In this document: positions 9,445 through 18,084 of the stretch, one piece after another
How positions within the stretch are numbered: position 1 is the stretch's first letter
Layout: each line of letters opens with the position of its first letter
Position numbers and translations under genes: made by a program
The notes under the pieces: generated by a model
What the model saw: the letters and a program-made list of their open reading frames with translations, nothing else
Told to the model about the DNA's origin: nothing
Databases searched by the model: none
Assembly (NCBI GenBank): GCA_015257125.1
Contig: JABZKU010000021.1
Span: forward strand, 1-41,732
Direction: 5' to 3'
Length of the DNA: 41,732 nt
DNA from: Prevotellaceae bacterium
GTDB lineage: Bacteria; Bacteroidota; Bacteroidia; Bacteroidales; Bacteroidaceae

Positions 9445-10563
9445 ATGACTAAGAACATTTTTCTCCTTTTGAGCGCCGCAGCCGTGCTCAGCTTCACGGC
9501 CTGCTCCGCCGACGAAGAAACGCAATACCCTGCGTCCAAGCCTGAAAAGATTGCTTGGAAAGTCGATGTCCGTTCGCAAACCGGCGAATCGGTCAACACC
9601 GATGCCACGGACAAAGAAGACCAGGTTGACAATGTCATCCTCGCCGGTTCGCCCTATGTCTCTACGCTCACAGGTAAATCTTTTGACGTTGCAACCGGTG
9701 GAACGAACACCGCGGTCTTCAACGTAGAGAGCTTCCTCGGCAAGAAGGATTTCTTTTTCGCCGCCAACCTCAAAGCCGACGACGCTGAGCGCATGGGCAT
9801 TTCCGGTGTGGAAACGGACTTCAATAAACTCGAGTTCAACACGAAGGATTACATCCGCGGTTACTTTGGCAACGACGCGAAGAAGCCCATCCCCATGAGT
9901 GCAGCCCTCCGCGACGTGGAGTCGCCTACCAATGCAGTCAGTGGATTGACCTCGCTGAGCAAGAGCGAAGTGAAGCTTGAGCGTCTCTTTGCGCGCATAG
10001 ACATCATCCCCACGGCAGAAGTTGAAGGGTCTGTTGGTTGGAAATATAACCCCTACAATTTCGACATCACCGGTATTCGTGTGCTCAACGTACCCGCCAA
10101 GTTCTCTGTCGGAGGGCCTATTGCCAACTACGATCTCAAGCACAAAGCTTCGGCAACAGACTACCCCTATCTCGACCCGATCGAGCTTCCCGCGTTAGGC
10201 ACGCCGACCATTTCCAATGGTGTGAAAACTTATCCCACTATCTCCATCTATCTTCCTGAGCATTTTGTTTCGCACCCGGTTTTCGGCGCGCAAGATCTTA
10301 ATGGAATGACTTATCTCGAGATCACATACACTTCTCGTTGGGCTACAGATGAAACGATTAAAACCATGGCCAAGGAAGATTATGGTTATCCTGAACCTAA
10401 AAGCGGAAAATGTTACTTACGCATCGCAGGAGGAACGGCTAACACTGCCTATCATGGCCAAATCCGTCGCAATGCAGTTTATACCTGCCGATTCTATCTG
10501 AGCGAAGATTTCAGCGGGAGAGGATCGAACTTCATCCACATCAACGGCCGTGTCATCAACTAA
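9445..10563 (+). CDS. Fimbrillin-like minor subunit lipoprotein
   Basis: The start at 9445 gives a proper lipoprotein signal with Cys20 (SFTAC); the frame is open from an ATG at 9412, but that extension overlaps the T-rich tail of the preceding hairpin. The 372-residue protein carries the fimbrillin pattern VKLERLFARIDII in mid-sequence and an early DQVDNVIL segment like those of the other subunits. It is followed after 15 bp by the large LRR protein. I read it as a third accessory fimbrillin; stalk versus tip position cannot be told from sequence. Confidence 0.7.
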   Translation: MTKNIFLLLSAAAVLSFTACSADEETQYPASKPEKIAWKVDVRSQTGESVNTDATDKEDQVDNVILAGSPYVSTLTGKSFDVATGGTNTAVFNVESFLGKKDFFFAANLKADDAERMGISGVETDFNKLEFNTKDYIRGYFGNDAKKPIPMSAALRDVESPTNAVSGLTSLSKSEVKLERLFARIDIIPTAEVEGSVGWKYNPYNFDITGIRVLNVPAKFSVGGPIANYDLKHKASATDYPYLDPIELPALGTPTISNGVKTYPTISIYLPEHFVSHPVFGAQDLNGMTYLEITYTSRWATDETIKTMAKEDYGYPEPKSGKCYLRIAGGTANTAYHGQIRRNAVYTCRFYLSEDFSGRGSNFIHINGRVIN

Positions 10564-10578
10564 ACATTCCCATCTGCA

Positions 10579-13500
10579 ATGAAAAAGAATTCCTTACCGA
10601 TTCGCAGTCTTACGGCTGCTCTCAGCGTGAAGCGAAGCTTGCCCGCCATTTTGGCTGCCGGCTTGCTGATGGGATCTTTCGCACAGCGGGCACAGGCGCA
10701 AGCCACCCCCGCTCAGTCCGAAGAAACCACTCACAACCTCCTCGACCGCATTGTCCTCATCAAGGCTTCGGCCGCCGGCAAGGTGAAGTTCACCCTTGCG
10801 CCCGAAGATCCCACGAAAGTGACCCGCGACCACTGGCCCATCGTCTTTATCGACTATGAAAACGACGGCAAGAACATTCGTCAGATGTACAATCTGACCG
10901 AAGATCGTGAGTTCGAGGTGAATGTGGCCGCCACCCAAGGTGGTGTGATCAAAATCACGGGCGAAAATGGTATGTGGAAACTCGTTTCCGCTTCGCAAAC
11001 GCTCAAAGATGCCACCTTCAGCGCAGCATATGCTCTCCGATACGTCGATTTGCACGACAATGTGCTCGGAACGGCCAACGCACAGGGGCGCTATGCTTTG
11101 GGAACTGACAGTTATCAAATCGAAACGCTCAATCTCGCAACGAACAAACTGAAAGACTTTGACCCCGGAGGTTCGACTGGATCGACGCTTGAATTGAATC
11201 TTTCAGAAAATCTTCTGACTTCCTTTTCCCACGGATATAGTCAAGTTCAAATCCTTGATTTGTCCAAGAACTTACTGGACAACAGTGTTCATATAGCTGG
11301 ATACAATTCCTTTAGAACCGACAACTGGTCGGTTTATAAGGGAGGTAATGCCGCTGCATTCCAAAAAGCACTGGGCGGTGACAACGCTGATATCAAGGTA
11401 GACCGCACGTTGGCAGCTGATGGCATAGCCAATCTGTCGATTAACAAACTGAACATCGCCACGCTGCCTGCTTTGCCCGGCAAACTCCCCAAGGAGCACT
11501 ACTACTATACGTTGCAGCAGCGCTATGAGGTGCCGCTTTCTCCGCAAGGCAACGACGTTTGGCACCCCCTCCAGACGATGAATCTCAGCAGTCAGCGCAA
11601 AGCAATAGGTGTAGCCGGCTCGGAGAAGACCACGCGTTATGAGGTGTGGCGTGAAATCGATGCCGCGACCGACCAATATGTGCGCGTGCCCGCCACCGAT
11701 TATCAGATTAGTGAGGGGCAAATCACCTTCCGCCGTGGTTATGGTGAGAATGCACGCCTCTTCGTGGCGATGACCACCGACGCCTTCAACACCGACGGCT
11801 ATCCTCTCGAATCCTTCGAACGCGGAACGACGCCCATCACCACCGATGGTTTCGATGCCGTGCTCAAGCAACCCGAAGGCACCGCTTCCGGCGACCGCCG
11901 TACCTACTTCGCCACCGTGAAGGCCAAAGGCCAAAACGATGTCGGTGACGGTGAAACTCGTGTACTGGCGGAGCGCTTCTTCCGTACGAACACCTTCACC
12001 CTCGACGCCAGCGAATTGAACTACTGGTATGGTTATATCAACAACGACTGGGCCAACGCCGAGAACTGGACGGGACGTTTCGTACCGAACACCCTCGTAG
12101 GCAACTATGCCAACAACAAAAAGTCAGATGTAGTCTTTGCGAGTGTTAATAGTAACCCTAATGATGCTGATATTGCACCCTATGGTGAAACGGCCATTCG
12201 CGACCTTTATGCTGACCAAAACCGCGTAGTGCGCAACTATGTGAATGCGACTGAAAACGGTCGTGCCATGGTCGCTACCCCCGGTAAACAAATTCTCCTC
12301 AAAGAGAAGGCTTATCTGTGGGATCTTCAGTATCCCTTCAAAGTTCAGGCGACAGCTAATCTCAGAGATCGCGGCGTAGCCGAATACACCGTCGTGCAGG
12401 CCGAAGAAGGCAAGCCCAACGGTACCTTCCTCATCGAGAAGCCCGCAAGCAACCCCAACTACAAGGCGAATGTCGAAATGTTTGCCAAGTCGTTCGACGG
12501 CAACCGCAACAAGACCTACGCCACCTGGCAATACTTCGGTTCGCCCGTCAAGTCCGCCAACCGCGATCAGTTGCCTCTCGAAAGCACCTGGGTGCGCAAG
12601 TACAACCGTACGCTCAATGTACCCAACTCCGACGAGAAGTGGGAAGACGTCACCACCGGTACGCTCACGCAGGGCGAGGCTTACGAAATCACGCAGCCGA
12701 AACCCGCCAACTATCGCTTCATCGGCGAACTCAACACCGGCGACTTCACCTTCAACGTGAACGGTATGGCCTCGGCCACCAACTATCAGGACATGAACAT
12801 CCTGGCCAACCCCTACACCGGCGCGATGAACATCGAGAAACTCGACTTCTCCGGTGCTACGGCAGCCGACAAGGTGGTCTACCTCTTCAACACCGGTTCG
12901 CGTAAGGACTGGATCGCCAACAACGGCGCCAACGCGACGATCAACACCGGCGTCACCGAAGGTCAGTACACCAAGGCCATCCCCGCTAACCTCGCAGGTT
13001 ATGTTAATGGTATGCCGAAGGACATCCCGTCGCTCTCCAGCTTCATGGTCAAGAGCACCGGAGCCGGTACGCTCAAATACCGCTATGCCGACCTCGTCAA
13101 TGTGGTGGCTACCGAAAACCGCGCGCCCGAACGTCGCTTCCACTCCCTGGCTGTCGATGTCGAAAGCGCCAAGTCGGCCGACCGCCTCTGGCTCGTTCAA
13201 GCCGAAGGTACCACCGATCGCTACGACAACGGTTGGGACGGTGAGAAGATCTTCGCACCCGGTGAGACGGCGCTCTACGCCCTGCAGGATCGCAGCTACC
13301 AAGTGACGACGACCGAGACCATCGGCGAAACGAAACTTGGATTCGTGCCCGCTGAAGGCGAGCAGAACTACAAGCTCACCTTCCACATCGACGGAGCAGA
13401 CGGCGCTCAGGAGTACACCCTCCTCGACAAGCGCACCGGACTCACCCGCGCCATCCACGACGGCGACACCTATGAGTTCACCGCAGCCCAGGGCGATGCG

Positions 13501-13776
13501 GCACACCGCTTCACCATCCTCGGCAACGGTGCGAAAGCCACCGCAGACCAGCGCGGATTCCAAATCTCGGCCGACCTGCGTCGCAACTTCACCGTCAAGA
13601 ACTTCACTGACGAACCCGCCGAAGCCCTCGTCTTCGACGCCGCCGGTAAGATTCAAGCCCGCTTCAAGGTCGAAGCCGGCAGCGAAAATACCGGAACCGT
13701 CGTTATGCCGGGCGCCTATGTGGTGCGCGTGTCCAACAAGGTCACCACACTCACGCAGCGTTTCGTCATGCCCTAA
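10579..13776 (+). CDS. Large LRR surface protein with T9SS-like C-terminal tail
   Basis: This 1065-residue protein has a long signal peptide ending near residue 41 (AQRAQAQ). Residues about 150-240 hold irregular leucine-rich repeats (IETLNLATNK, LELNLSEN, ILDLSKNLL). The middle is beta-rich and contains a NWTG-type segment near residue 495. The last 75 or so residues end GAYVVRVSNKVTTLTQRFV, resembling the type A T9SS sorting domain in which a G-x-Y-V-V-R-V strand is followed by a basic strand. As the last gene of the fimbrial operon it may be a tip adhesin or co-regulated surface protein. It has no lipobox, so its route to the surface differs from the fimbrillins. It is not similar to any protein I can name. 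Confidence 0.7.
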   Translation: MKKNSLPIRSLTAALSVKRSLPAILAAGLLMGSFAQRAQAQATPAQSEETTHNLLDRIVLIKASAAGKVKFTLAPEDPTKVTRDHWPIVFIDYENDGKNIRQMYNLTEDREFEVNVAATQGGVIKITGENGMWKLVSASQTLKDATFSAAYALRYVDLHDNVLGTANAQGRYALGTDSYQIETLNLATNKLKDFDPGGSTGSTLELNLSENLLTSFSHGYSQVQILDLSKNLLDNSVHIAGYNSFRTDNWSVYKGGNAAAFQKALGGDNADIKVDRTLAADGIANLSINKLNIATLPALPGKLPKEHYYYTLQQRYEVPLSPQGNDVWHPLQTMNLSSQRKAIGVAGSEKTTRYEVWREIDAATDQYVRVPATDYQISEGQITFRRGYGENARLFVAMTTDAFNTDGYPLESFERGTTPITTDGFDAVLKQPEGTASGDRRTYFATVKAKGQNDVGDGETRVLAERFFRTNTFTLDASELNYWYGYINNDWANAENWTGRFVPNTLVGNYANNKKSDVVFASVNSNPNDADIAPYGETAIRDLYADQNRVVRNYVNATENGRAMVATPGKQILLKEKAYLWDLQYPFKVQATANLRDRGVAEYTVVQAEEGKPNGTFLIEKPASNPNYKANVEMFAKSFDGNRNKTYATWQYFGSPVKSANRDQLPLESTWVRKYNRTLNVPNSDEKWEDVTTGTLTQGEAYEITQPKPANYRFIGELNTGDFTFNVNGMASATNYQDMNILANPYTGAMNIEKLDFSGATAADKVVYLFNTGSRKDWIANNGANATINTGVTEGQYTKAIPANLAGYVNGMPKDIPSLSSFMVKSTGAGTLKYRYADLVNVVATENRAPERRFHSLAVDVESAKSADRLWLVQAEGTTDRYDNGWDGEKIFAPGETALYALQDRSYQVTTTETIGETKLGFVPAEGEQNYKLTFHIDGADGAQEYTLLDKRTGLTRAIHDGDTYEFTAAQGDAAHRFTILGNGAKATADQRGFQISADLRRNFTVKNFTDEPAEALVFDAAGKIQARFKVEAGSENTGTVVMPGAYVVRVSNKVTTLTQRFVMP

Positions 13777-13820
13777 GGATTCCCCCTTGCTCAATGTGCC
13801 CTTCGGGGCTAAATACTCCA

Positions 13821-13859
13821 CCGCTCGCACAGCTTCACAGCCCGTGCGAGCGGTTTTTT
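13821..13859 (+). terminator. Terminator of the fimbrial operon
   Basis: A perfect 10-bp stem (13821-13830 with 13844-13853) with a 13-nt loop is followed directly by six T residues. It lies 45 bp after the last gene of the operon. Confidence 0.9.
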
Positions 13860-13936
13860 GTACACGGTTGGGGAGCATCCGCGATTTTCCCCGCGGGCTT
13901 TCGCCCATTTCGCACCGCCCATCACGAAAAAATCCG

Positions 13937-13944
13937 TAACTTTG
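13937..13944 (+). promoter_or_regulatory. Promoter -7 element of the malic enzyme gene
   Basis: TAACTTTG matches the TAnnTTTG -7 consensus, about 128 bp upstream of the malic enzyme start. A TTTC at 13908-13911 is a possible but loosely spaced -33 element. Confidence 0.55.
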
Positions 13945-14071
13945 CCCACACAACCTGCCAATCTCCTCTCCCGACGGTGAGGGAAGGCAAAACGCAGCGC
14001 AGCCCTTTCGCTCTTTTCGCTCACAGCGCGGCAAATGGTGCGCCCCTTCCACTTAATCCCCCATAGACATC

Positions 14072-15349
14072 ATGGCACAAATCAGCAAACAAGAAGCCCT
14101 CGACTACCACGAAAAGGGCCGCCCCGGCAAGATTGCCGTCGTTCCCACCAAGCCCCACGCCACCGCCCACGACCTCTCCCTCGCCTACAGCCCCGGTGTG
14201 GCCGAGCCCTGCCTCGAAATCGAAAAGCAACCCCAAGACGCCTATCGCTACACCAACAAGGGCAACCTCGTGGCCGTCATCTCCAACGGCACCGCCGTGC
14301 TCGGTCTCGGCGACATCGGCGCCCTGGCCGGCAAACCCGTCATGGAAGGCAAAAGCCTCCTGTTCAAAATCTACGGCGGCGTCGACTCCTACGACATCGA
14401 GGTCGACGAGAAAGACCCCGAACGCTTCATTCAGGTCGTCAAAGCCATCGCCCCCACCTTCGGCGGCATCAATCTCGAAGACATCAAAGCCCCCGAATGC
14501 TTCGAAATCGAGACGCGCCTGAAAGCCGAACTCGACATCCCCGTCATGCACGACGACCAGCACGGCACGGCCATCATCTCCTGCGCCGGTCTGCTCAACG
14601 CCCTCCAAGTGGTGGGCAAGCGCATCGAAGACGTGCGCATCGTCGTCAACGGTGCCGGTGCAGCCGCCATCTCCTGCGCCCGCCTCTATCTCTCCTTCGG
14701 CGCGCGCCGCGAAAACCTCATCATGCTCGACTCGCGCGGCGTCATCGCCCAGTCGCGCACCGACATCAACGCCCAGAAGCGTGAGTTTGCCACCGAGCGC
14801 ACCGATGTCCACACCCTCGAAGAGGCCATGCGCGGCGCCGATGTCTTCGTCGGCCTGTCGAAAGGCAACGTCGTGAGCGCCGACATGGTGCGCAGCATGG
14901 CCGAGCGCCCCATCATCTTCGCCCTCGCCAACCCCGTGCCCGAAATCACCTACGAGGAGGCCAAAGCCGCCCGCCCCGAAGTACTCATGAGCACCGGCCG
15001 CACCGACTATCCCAACCAGATCAACAACGTGATCGGCTTCCCCTACATCTTCCGCGGTGCCCTCGACGTGGCCGCCACTGCCATCAACGAGGAGATGAAA
15101 CAAGGTGCCGTGCGCGCCATCGCCGCCCTCGCCCAACAACCCGTGCCCGCCTATGTGGCCGAGGCCTACGGCTTGCAGGAGCTCACCTTCGGCGCCGACT
15201 ACTTCATCCCGAAGCCCGTCGATAAGCGTCTCATCGTCGAAGTCTCCGCCGCCGTGGCGCGTGCCGCGATGGAAAGCGGCGTGGCGCGTCGCCCCATCGA
15301 GGACTGGGACGCCTATCGTGCCCACCTCGCCACCCTCATCGAGGAATAA
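14072..15349 (+). CDS. Malic enzyme, single-domain form
   Basis: It catalyses oxidative decarboxylation of malate to pyruvate with NAD(P)+. The 425-residue protein shows the malic enzyme signatures SLAYSPGVAEPC (Tyr39 region), the Lys94 region (MEGKSLLFK), INLEDIKAPECFEIE with acidic metal ligands near residues 136-137, PVMHDDQHGTA near 158-167, and a nucleotide-binding VVNGAGAAAIS near 190-200. It resembles the N-terminal half of MaeB, but the stop comes right after the malic domain, so the phosphotransacetylase-like C-terminal domain of MaeB (total about 760 residues) is absent. Many bacteria have such a short form. Cofactor preference cannot be read with confidence. It is a single-gene unit with its own promoter and terminator. 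Confidence 0.93.
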   Translation: MAQISKQEALDYHEKGRPGKIAVVPTKPHATAHDLSLAYSPGVAEPCLEIEKQPQDAYRYTNKGNLVAVISNGTAVLGLGDIGALAGKPVMEGKSLLFKIYGGVDSYDIEVDEKDPERFIQVVKAIAPTFGGINLEDIKAPECFEIETRLKAELDIPVMHDDQHGTAIISCAGLLNALQVVGKRIEDVRIVVNGAGAAAISCARLYLSFGARRENLIMLDSRGVIAQSRTDINAQKREFATERTDVHTLEEAMRGADVFVGLSKGNVVSADMVRSMAERPIIFALANPVPEITYEEAKAARPEVLMSTGRTDYPNQINNVIGFPYIFRGALDVAATAINEEMKQGAVRAIAALAQQPVPAYVAEAYGLQELTFGADYFIPKPVDKRLIVEVSAAVARAAMESGVARRPIEDWDAYRAHLATLIEE

Positions 15350-15380
15350 AGCGGCGAACCTGCCCTTATTCGTCAAACGC

Positions 15381-15427
15381 TCAACGCGAGCGTCACTCCG
15401 CAGTGGAGTGGCGCTCGCGTTTTGTCT
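15381..15427 (+). repeat. Palindromic terminator, copy 1 of a duplicated 47-nt element
   Basis: A 16-bp stem with one G-U pair (15384-15399 with 15405-15420) and a 5-nt loop is followed by TTTTGTCTT. It terminates the malic enzyme gene. The 47 nt from 15381 to 15427 match 17274-17320 at all but one base and in the same orientation. Confidence 0.9.
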
Positions 15428-15528
15428 TGTCCTATGTAAGGAGCAACTCGCAATGCGGCTGTCGAAGTTGGTCTTGAGCAACGCAACAATTATCCCCTCT
15501 CAAGAAATGTGTACTCGAAAGAATATTG

Positions 15529-15536
15529 TATTTTTG
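15529..15536 (+). promoter_or_regulatory. Possible promoter -7 element upstream of satD-like gene
   Basis: TATTTTTG fits TAnnTTTG and lies about 200 bp before the SatD-like gene. An alternative is TTTG at 15667-15670 followed by a weak TAATGTGA at 15688. The gap 15428-15735 is otherwise empty: it is AT-rich, with a small GACGG/CCGTC hairpin at 15650-15664 and a direct repeat AGGTTGT at about 15681 and 15710. Confidence 0.35.
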
Positions 15537-15735
15537 CTTCTGTCGGTCAACGCTACGTTTTTTTACTAAGCATGGTGGAGCCTGCTGAAAAGTCGCTCAG
15601 ATGCTAAGAGAGATCGATTGTGATCCATTCAACTGACGTTAATGAATTGACGGGTTTTCCGTCGATTTTGGTGTCTAATTAGGTTGTAATGTGAGAAAAC
15701 AACTAATACAGGTTGTGATATAAGTATTAAAAACT

Positions 15736-16404
15736 ATGATGAAGGGTGTAATTACAGCCGATGTAGTCGGTTCTACTCAGATTAAAACAGAGGAACGCGG
15801 TGAATTGCCTAAACTCATTCGTGAGTTGGTGAGTGAGATAGATGATCATTATCCCGAACTTCAACTCCGGGTGGAAGTTTCTCGCGGTGACAGTTTCCAA
15901 GTGTGGGTGGAAAAGGCTGAAAAAGCTCCGCTTGTGGCGCTGTTACTTCGTGCGGGCTTCAGAAAGTCTGCACTTCGGGCCGGAGAGCAACAGCTGGATG
16001 TGCGGATGTCGGTTGGGATAGGCGAAGTGTCTTATTGTGATGAGAAAGTTGCTCAATCAGATGGAGAAGCTTTCGTACTCTCCGGCCGAGGCTTTGACAG
16101 ATTAACCAAGCAACAAAGACTCACGGTGCAAACTTCTTCCGAAGTGATAAATGAAGAGTTGAGAGTCGAAACGGCTTTTGTGGATGATATCGCGTCGAAT
16201 TGGAAGCCTAAACACAGCGAAATCATGTACCAAGCCTTGCTTACCGGGGCCACTCAAAGCGAATTGGCAGAAAAAAACAAGAGCTCTCAGCAAAATATAG
16301 GGAAGAGGTTGGCCGCTGCCAAAGAGAAGTTGGTGAGAATGTACTTAGGGCGGGTTTCATCGCTCATCATCTGCGAGCAAAACCAACGAAATAACCAACC
16401 GTAA
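15736..16404 (+). CDS. SatD-family protein with C-terminal HTH
   Basis: I recognise this 222-residue protein as SatD family from its start (GVITADVVGSTQI) and its partner gene. The N-terminal part (residues 4-100) has an Asp-Val-Val-Gly-Ser-Thr turn and a later RGDSFQ turn that resemble the metal-binding loops of class III nucleotidyl cyclases; whether it is active is unknown. Residues about 163-200 form a helix-turn-helix (ATQSELAEKNKSSQQNIGKRL). There is no signal peptide, so it is cytoplasmic. It is followed after 19 bp by a DUF3307 membrane protein, the pairing often seen in Bacteroidetes. Base composition is clearly AT-richer than the malic enzyme beside it, hinting at separate acquisition. 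The role of the family is not established. Confidence 0.75.
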   Translation: MMKGVITADVVGSTQIKTEERGELPKLIRELVSEIDDHYPELQLRVEVSRGDSFQVWVEKAEKAPLVALLLRAGFRKSALRAGEQQLDVRMSVGIGEVSYCDEKVAQSDGEAFVLSGRGFDRLTKQQRLTVQTSSEVINEELRVETAFVDDIASNWKPKHSEIMYQALLTGATQSELAEKNKSSQQNIGKRLAAAKEKLVRMYLGRVSSLIICEQNQRNNQP

Positions 16405-16423
16405 TCATCAAACTGCGAAAACG

Positions 16424-17206
16424 ATGAATGCATTCTTGATCGTGCGTTTGCTCCTTGCTCATCTTTTGGGCGATTTCTTGTTGCAGACGACAGGGCTGTG
16501 CGAAGGGAAAAAAGCAGTGCCCACTTGGAAGGGGTGGAAATATCAGCTTGCCCATGCCTTCATTTACACAGCGGCAGTCTATGTGCTCGTCGCTCAATGG
16601 TGGTGCTGGGCACTTCTCTTGTTGATCGGGGGCACTCACTTCGCTGTCGATGTGGCAAAGGTATTCGTAGAGCGGCAAATGCGCGCCGTGGATTGTGAAA
16701 AGGGCAAAGCCGGCGAGGAGAACAAGCGCTTGGTCAACAGACCAAAACTACTTCTCTTTGTGCTTGCCCAAATCTTCCATTTGAGCGTTTTGGCCGTTGC
16801 CTACTTTTGGCTGTTGGACGGCAAAGGAATGCCCTTAGACTTCAACCTTTTGGAATTGGGCATCTATGCTTTGGCCTATCTCTCGGTGCTGACTCCCACG
16901 GCGGTCTTCATCCAAATCTTTTTCAGTGGATTTGCCCACACAACCGACAAAAAAAGCCTGCCGCTTGCCGGCACCTACATCGGCTATTTGGAGCGCATCC
17001 TGATCGTTTCCTTCATCCTGTGCGGATGGATGGAAGGCATCGGCTATCTGTTGGCGGCAAAATCTGTGTTTCGTTTTGGAGAACTGCGCAACAACAAAGA
17101 GCTGATGCACACCGAGTACATCTTGTTGGGCACTTTTCTGAGTTTCACGGTGGCGGTGGTTGTCGGCTTGCTCGCACACCGAGTACTTGAGGGGCTCGTC
17201 CCTTGA
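16424..17206 (+). CDS. DUF3307 multi-pass membrane protein
   Basis: A 260-residue integral inner-membrane protein with about six to seven hydrophobic segments. The N-terminal LLLAHLLGDFLLQ and the later GGTHFAVDVAK match the conserved His/Asp signatures of DUF3307, a family known to neighbour SatD genes. Between them lies a short basic cytoplasmic segment. The function is unknown; the conserved polar residues inside membrane segments suggest a channel, transporter or membrane enzyme. It is expressed with the SatD-like gene 19 bp upstream and ended by the second copy of the 47-nt palindromic terminator. Confidence 0.8.
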   Translation: MNAFLIVRLLLAHLLGDFLLQTTGLCEGKKAVPTWKGWKYQLAHAFIYTAAVYVLVAQWWCWALLLLIGGTHFAVDVAKVFVERQMRAVDCEKGKAGEENKRLVNRPKLLLFVLAQIFHLSVLAVAYFWLLDGKGMPLDFNLLELGIYALAYLSVLTPTAVFIQIFFSGFAHTTDKKSLPLAGTYIGYLERILIVSFILCGWMEGIGYLLAAKSVFRFGELRNNKELMHTEYILLGTFLSFTVAVVVGLLAHRVLEGLVP

Positions 17207-17273
17207 AGTCGAGGTGCGAGTTGCAAGTACTTTTAATCCACCGCTTTACCCATTCGTAGGCGATGTAAAGCCG

Positions 17274-17320
17274 TCAACGCGAGCGTCACTCCGCAGTGGA
17301 GTGACGCTCGCGTTTTGTCT
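17274..17320 (+). repeat. Palindromic terminator, copy 2 of a duplicated 47-nt element
   Basis: A perfect 16-bp stem (17277-17292 with 17298-17313) with a 5-nt loop and a TTTTGTCTTTTTG tail. It terminates the SatD/DUF3307 pair. It is 46/47 identical to 15381-15427; the difference restores perfect pairing here. Confidence 0.9.
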
Positions 17321-17368
17321 TTTTGCCCGTGCACCCACTGCTTCGTCAGCGCGGCGATGGGAGGAATA

Positions 17369-17417
17369 ATAAAACCCGAGCGGCACGCTAACGATTAGCG
17401 TGCCGCTCGGGTTTTAT
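17369..17417. terminator. Bidirectional terminator, 22-bp perfect stem
   Basis: The arms 17369-17390 and 17396-17417 pair perfectly over 22 bp with a 5-nt loop. A-rich and T-rich ends let it act on both strands, between the plus-strand DUF3307 gene and the minus-strand small membrane protein gene. Confidence 0.9.
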
Positions 17418-17429
17418 GGGTCGACGCGT

Positions 17430-17669
17430 TTATTGTGTCAACTCGTCGGTTGTGGTTTCCGCCGCGTGGGCGTTTTGCTTTCGCTGTTTGCGTTCGCGGA
17501 AATACTTTTCGATGAAGCCGGTACCGCCGATGACGAAGCCCATCATCAGCGCAGGCCACAGCAATGCCCAGGCCTGCTGCAACGGAAGCTGGGTGAACAT
17601 TTCGATCAAAAGCCACAGGCCCATTATGATGAAGAAGGACCGAAAGAAGTAGAGTGTAAGTTTCAGCAT
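17430..17669 (-). CDS. Small two-helix membrane protein, unknown
   Basis: A 79-residue protein with two hydrophobic segments (about residues 4-25 and 32-54) and a charged cytoplasmic tail rich in Arg, Lys and Gln. I recognise no family. It is preceded on the same strand by a 57-residue membrane protein and argR, and ended by the strong bidirectional hairpin at 17369-17417, which supports it as a real gene. No clear promoter was seen directly upstream, so it may be transcribed with its upstream neighbours. Confidence 0.6.
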   Translation of the reverse strand: MLKLTLYFFRSFFIIMGLWLLIEMFTQLPLQQAWALLWPALMMGFVIGGTGFIEKYFRERKQRKQNAHAAETTTDELTQ

Positions 17670-17859
17670 AAGATTTGAACCTTGGGAAGATACTTAGAAC
17701 ACTTGTCTTGCGCCGGGCGGGCACAGGTTGTCCCGGCCGGACGATCAACGAGAGCAATGTCCCCGGGCGGCGCATCTCTCGTGTTTTATTTTCGTGGAGA
17801 CTGCGCGTTCAGGGCGATGTGCTCCTCATTGCGCGCCTTGTGTGTCGGGGGAGCGACGA

Positions 17860-18033
17860 CTATTCGTCCTCGTCTTTCCCTTTGCGACGGATCACGCTGA
17901 ACAGCGTGAAGCCGATCAACGCTGCGAGAAAGGCCAAGCGGATCAGTGTGGTCGTGGGCGAAGGAGTCGAGGTGAAATAATAGACGGCCATCACCATCGC
18001 CAGAGAGAGGAGGATTTTCAGAAATTTGGGCAT
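17860..18033 (-). CDS. Very small two-helix membrane protein, unknown
   Basis: The start at 18033 gives 57 residues beginning MPKFLKILL; the frame is open back to 18084 but that extra part is basic and interrupts the membrane segment. Two hydrophobic helices (about residues 4-20 and 30-48) are separated by a Ser/Thr/Pro loop, and the tail is RRKGKDEDE. It resembles the 79-residue neighbour in design only. It lies 168 bp downstream of argR, with the octamer repeat in between. No function can be assigned. Confidence 0.5.
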   Translation of the reverse strand: MPKFLKILLSLAMVMAVYYFTSTPSPTTTLIRLAFLAALIGFTLFSVIRRKGKDEDE

Positions 18034-18084
18034 TGGATGGTAGGTTTGTTGTTTCGACGAGCGTGCAAAACGGCACCGGCGCAC

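Noticed and set aside
17660..17690. GGTTCAAATC on the minus strand resembling a tRNA T-arm
   Set aside because: No acceptor, D or anticodon arms can be formed and it runs into the start of the 79-residue protein gene.
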